From the NCBI GenBank assembly GCA_009768935.1, contig WESA01000009.1:1-64000 (forward strand): a DNA stretch of 64,000 nucleotides, read 5' to 3'. The first letter of the stretch is position 1. Every line of letters begins with the position of its first letter. This DNA comes from Rectinema subterraneum. Its GTDB lineage: Bacteria; Spirochaetota; Spirochaetia; Treponematales; Rectinemataceae. The notes beneath the pieces are model-generated. The model had not been told where the DNA came from, did not search any database, and saw only the letters and a list, made by a program, of their open reading frames with translations. A program made the translations under genes and the position numbers. Below are positions 62,329 to 64,000 of the stretch, in pieces.

Positions 62329-62759
62329 TGGCAGGCACATCAATCATCATCTCGATAGTCTTGGGATTCGTTTTCAGTGAGCTTACCGGCTGGCTCACAG
62401 GCGGACTTGTAGTACCAGGGTACCTCGCGCTCTATGTCGACCAGCCGTTGCGGATTGTGATGACCTATGCGGCAGCGGCGTTGGCCTTTCTCGCTGTAAA
62501 GCTGCTTGCCCGCGTGACGATTCTGTTTGGGCGCCGGCGTTTTATGGCATTTATTCTCGCGGGAATTTGTGCGGGGGCGCTTCTGGATATGATGACTGGC
62601 ATGCTTCCTCCCAGCGGTTCGGACTTGCGGGCGATTGGCTATGTGGTGCCAGGGTTGATCGCGAATGACACATGGAAGCAAGGGCCGGCTAAGACCTTGC
62701 TTGCGAGCCTTGCTGTCACACTGGCGACGCGGGCTGTGCTGCTTTTGATAGCACATTGA
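62328..62759 (+). CDS. pgsC: Poly-gamma-glutamate synthesis membrane protein PgsC (CapC)
   Basis: The 143-residue integral membrane protein has four to five helices. It has the family start SIVLGFVFSELTGWLTGGLVVPGYLALYVDQPLRI and GAIGYVVPGLIAND-like (DLRAIGYVVPGLIANDTW) near the C-terminal side. It forms the membrane part of the synthase with PgsB, whose stop overlaps its ATG. The length and order (B then C) match known pgs/cap operons. Confidence 0.93.
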   Translation: MAGTSIIISIVLGFVFSELTGWLTGGLVVPGYLALYVDQPLRIVMTYAAAALAFLAVKLLARVTILFGRRRFMAFILAGICAGALLDMMTGMLPPSGSDLRAIGYVVPGLIANDTWKQGPAKTLLASLAVTLATRAVLLLIAH

Positions 62760-62780
62760 GTTGTTAGGGATGAGCAGCGC

Positions 62781-63833
62781 ATGATGAAAGAACGGCAGAC
62801 AATGTGGCGCGTCGGCCTTGTGGTTTCTATTCTTGCCGCTTCGCTCGTGCTAGCTGAAGTCTTCTCGAAGCAGGTGGAGCATCCAGCCTTTAGCCGAATG
62901 CAGGGCGCTGCAGATCGCATGACGCGTGCCGAAGCTGCAATTGCAGCCCGCAGGGTTGCCTTGGGCATCGCCATAGATCCAAACCTCGATCCCTACCGAA
63001 CAGGCCTTATCGGGGCCGAATCGAGCTTCCTGACTACGACTGTCGGAGATATCGTTGCAAAGCGCACGACCACAACCACAGCATTTGCAGCGCTTGTGGT
63101 GCGCTATTTCTACGAGCTGGGGCTGAGGCCGGGCGACAGAATCGCGGTCGGCTCTTCGGGGTCTTTCCCTGGCATTCTGCTCGCTGTGCTCTCGGCATGC
63201 GCAGAAACGGGCGTTGAGCCCGTGATCATTACGTCTATCGGTGCTTCGGAGTATGGAGCGAATATAGAGGGCTTGAGCAACGCAGAAATGGTAGCTGCAT
63301 GCAGGGATGCCGGCATCTGGCCTTTCATGCCGGCCGCAATTTCACCCGGCAGTGATGCTGACCAGGGTATTTCATCGCTCTATCGGCTCGAACCGAGCGA
63401 CGAGCTTGCCCGCTATGCGCACGATATTGCCGCGCGCCTTCAGGTTCCTTTCATAAAGGGCAATAATCTCGAGGAATCGATTGCGCTCCATCTGCGCACC
63501 TATCAACAAGCCGGCCCGATCAAGGCATTTGTGAATATTGGTGGTGCTGATGTCAATTTCGGCGGCGATACTGATTCGCTCAAGCTTAAGCCAGGACTTA
63601 TTCTGCCCTCCGTAGGCCGCCAGTCCAAGCTCGGCGGCCTCGTCGGATATTACCTTTCCCGCGGCATCCCCGTCATCCACCTTTTGAACATCAAGGGGCT
63701 GGCCCTCCAGAGCGGCATCCCGATCGATAGCAATCCATTCGCGCCCCTGCCAGCAGACGTCACTTACTCCCGAAAAAAGCTAGAGTGGCTCCTTATTCTC
63801 GGCCTTGTTCTTGCAAGCGCAGCACTTGCATAG
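62781..63833 (+). CDS. pgsW: Poly-gamma-glutamate system protein PgsW, C-terminus at the IS border
   Basis: The 350-residue protein has an N-terminal helix (VGLVVSILAASLVLAEVFS) and a large domain with GLIGAESSFLTTTVGDIVAKRTTTTTAFAALVVRYF, VGSSGSFPGILLAVLSACAE and VNIGGADVNFGGD. It ends in a C-terminal helix (WLLILGLVLASAALA). It matches the gamma-glutamate system protein (PgsW) found with PgsBC in bacteria lacking typical CapE. The last Ala codon and the TAG stop lie inside the terminal repeat of the right-hand IS (63827-63850). The native C-terminus was therefore probably replaced or slightly cut by the insertion. Confidence 0.82.
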   Translation: MMKERQTMWRVGLVVSILAASLVLAEVFSKQVEHPAFSRMQGAADRMTRAEAAIAARRVALGIAIDPNLDPYRTGLIGAESSFLTTTVGDIVAKRTTTTTAFAALVVRYFYELGLRPGDRIAVGSSGSFPGILLAVLSACAETGVEPVIITSIGASEYGANIEGLSNAEMVAACRDAGIWPFMPAAISPGSDADQGISSLYRLEPSDELARYAHDIAARLQVPFIKGNNLEESIALHLRTYQQAGPIKAFVNIGGADVNFGGDTDSLKLKPGLILPSVGRQSKLGGLVGYYLSRGIPVIHLLNIKGLALQSGIPIDSNPFAPLPADVTYSRKKLEWLLILGLVLASAALA

Positions 63834-64000
63834 TGTTACGAACCTTGCAGAAGGCAGGTAGGAGAAAACTCACGCAAGCGCATAGCGAGGCAGATACTCC
63901 GCAGAGGTTTTGAGAGGGGTCGAGAATGCGCGCTTCCAGAGCTTCTGATCCAGCAGATCGAGCGAGAGCCTACTTACGAATGCCCGTTCACGGAACATCC
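63827..64000 (-). mobile_element. Insertion sequence, 3' part, cut by the right window edge
   Basis: A 24-base terminal repeat at 63827-63850 matches 20 of 24 bases of the inverted repeat at 978-1001 of the left-hand IS, in the orientation expected for the opposite end. The minus-strand gene inside (63870-64000) reads toward this end, as the transposase of the left copy would. The 5' half lies beyond the window. Confidence 0.7.
63870..64000 (-). CDS. C-terminal fragment of transposase (partial)
   Basis: The frame entering from the right edge encodes 42 residues (MFRERAFVSRLSLDLLDQKL, then a basic stretch, ending PRYALA) and a TGA at 63872-63870. It is placed just inside the terminal repeat, where a transposase should end. 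The left-hand copy is cut before this part of the protein, so identity of the two genes is inferred from the shared terminal repeat, not from overlap. Confidence 0.6.
   Translation of the reverse strand, partial: MFRERAFVSRLSLDLLDQKLWKRAFSTPLKTSAEYLPRYALA

Noticed and set aside
1..64000. tRNA, rRNA and CRISPR arrays
   Set aside because: No cloverleaf-like sequence, ribosomal segment or regularly spaced repeats were seen by eye. A covariance search was not possible here.

Overview
The window looks like chromosomal DNA of a free-living anaerobic spirochaete-like bacterium (Treponema/Rectinema-type). That assignment is an inference from gene content: a PgsBCW poly-gamma-glutamate locus with a DUF6305-like protein, a DUF3798-type ABC importer, GTP-dependent PEP carboxykinase, a fused EtfBA beside a GlcD-type lactate dehydrogenase, and small outer-membrane barrel proteins. 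No rRNA, tRNA, CRISPR array or phage gene was recognised.

Layout. (1) 1-1001 is the 5' part of an insertion sequence running off the left edge; its terminal repeat recurs at 63827-63850, where the 3' part of what is probably the same IS runs off the right edge. (2) 1.0-19.7 kb is GC-rich housekeeping DNA: extradiol dioxygenase, Ogt, ThrB/ThrC, ferritin, Tag, patatin-like esterase, CorC/HlyC protein, PdxST, an epimerase-like SDR, a phospholipase D lipoprotein, outer-membrane proteins and an Etf-lactate dehydrogenase pair. (3) 19.8-34.3 kb is an AT-richer catabolic island: a GntR/FadR-type regulator with a TRAP transporter, a tripartite tricarboxylate transporter, an SDR, an iron-type alcohol dehydrogenase and four DHDPS/NAL-family lyases. 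A split IS110 copy sits in the minus-strand arm, and the last gene, nanA-like, is frameshifted. (4) 34.3-46.2 kb carries a YgiQ radical SAM protein, PEPCK, an ABC exporter, a DRTGG/PHP pair, a lipoprotein and a nucleotide cyclase. (5) 46.3-52 kb is a DUF3798 ABC import operon. (6) 52-55.5 kb holds GpmA and a four-domain CoA-disulfide reductase. (7) 55.6-63.8 kb is a poly-gamma-glutamate operon: two secreted M14/AstE-like metallohydrolases, gamma-glutamyltransferase, a DUF6305-like protein, an unknown protein and PgsB-PgsC-PgsW, with no PgsA before the right-hand IS.

How it fits together. The island reads as one regulon for uptake and retro-aldol cleavage of a sialic-acid-like or other 2-keto-3-deoxy sugar acid, with a shared operator candidate in front of both divergent arms. 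The right-hand operon couples polymer synthesis (PgsBCW) to transfer or hydrolysis (GGT and two zinc hydrolases). The most unusual signal is a short DNA word, GGGGACAGAGSTT and close variants, found 18 times in both orientations inside genes of regions 2 and 4 and absent from the island and the right third.
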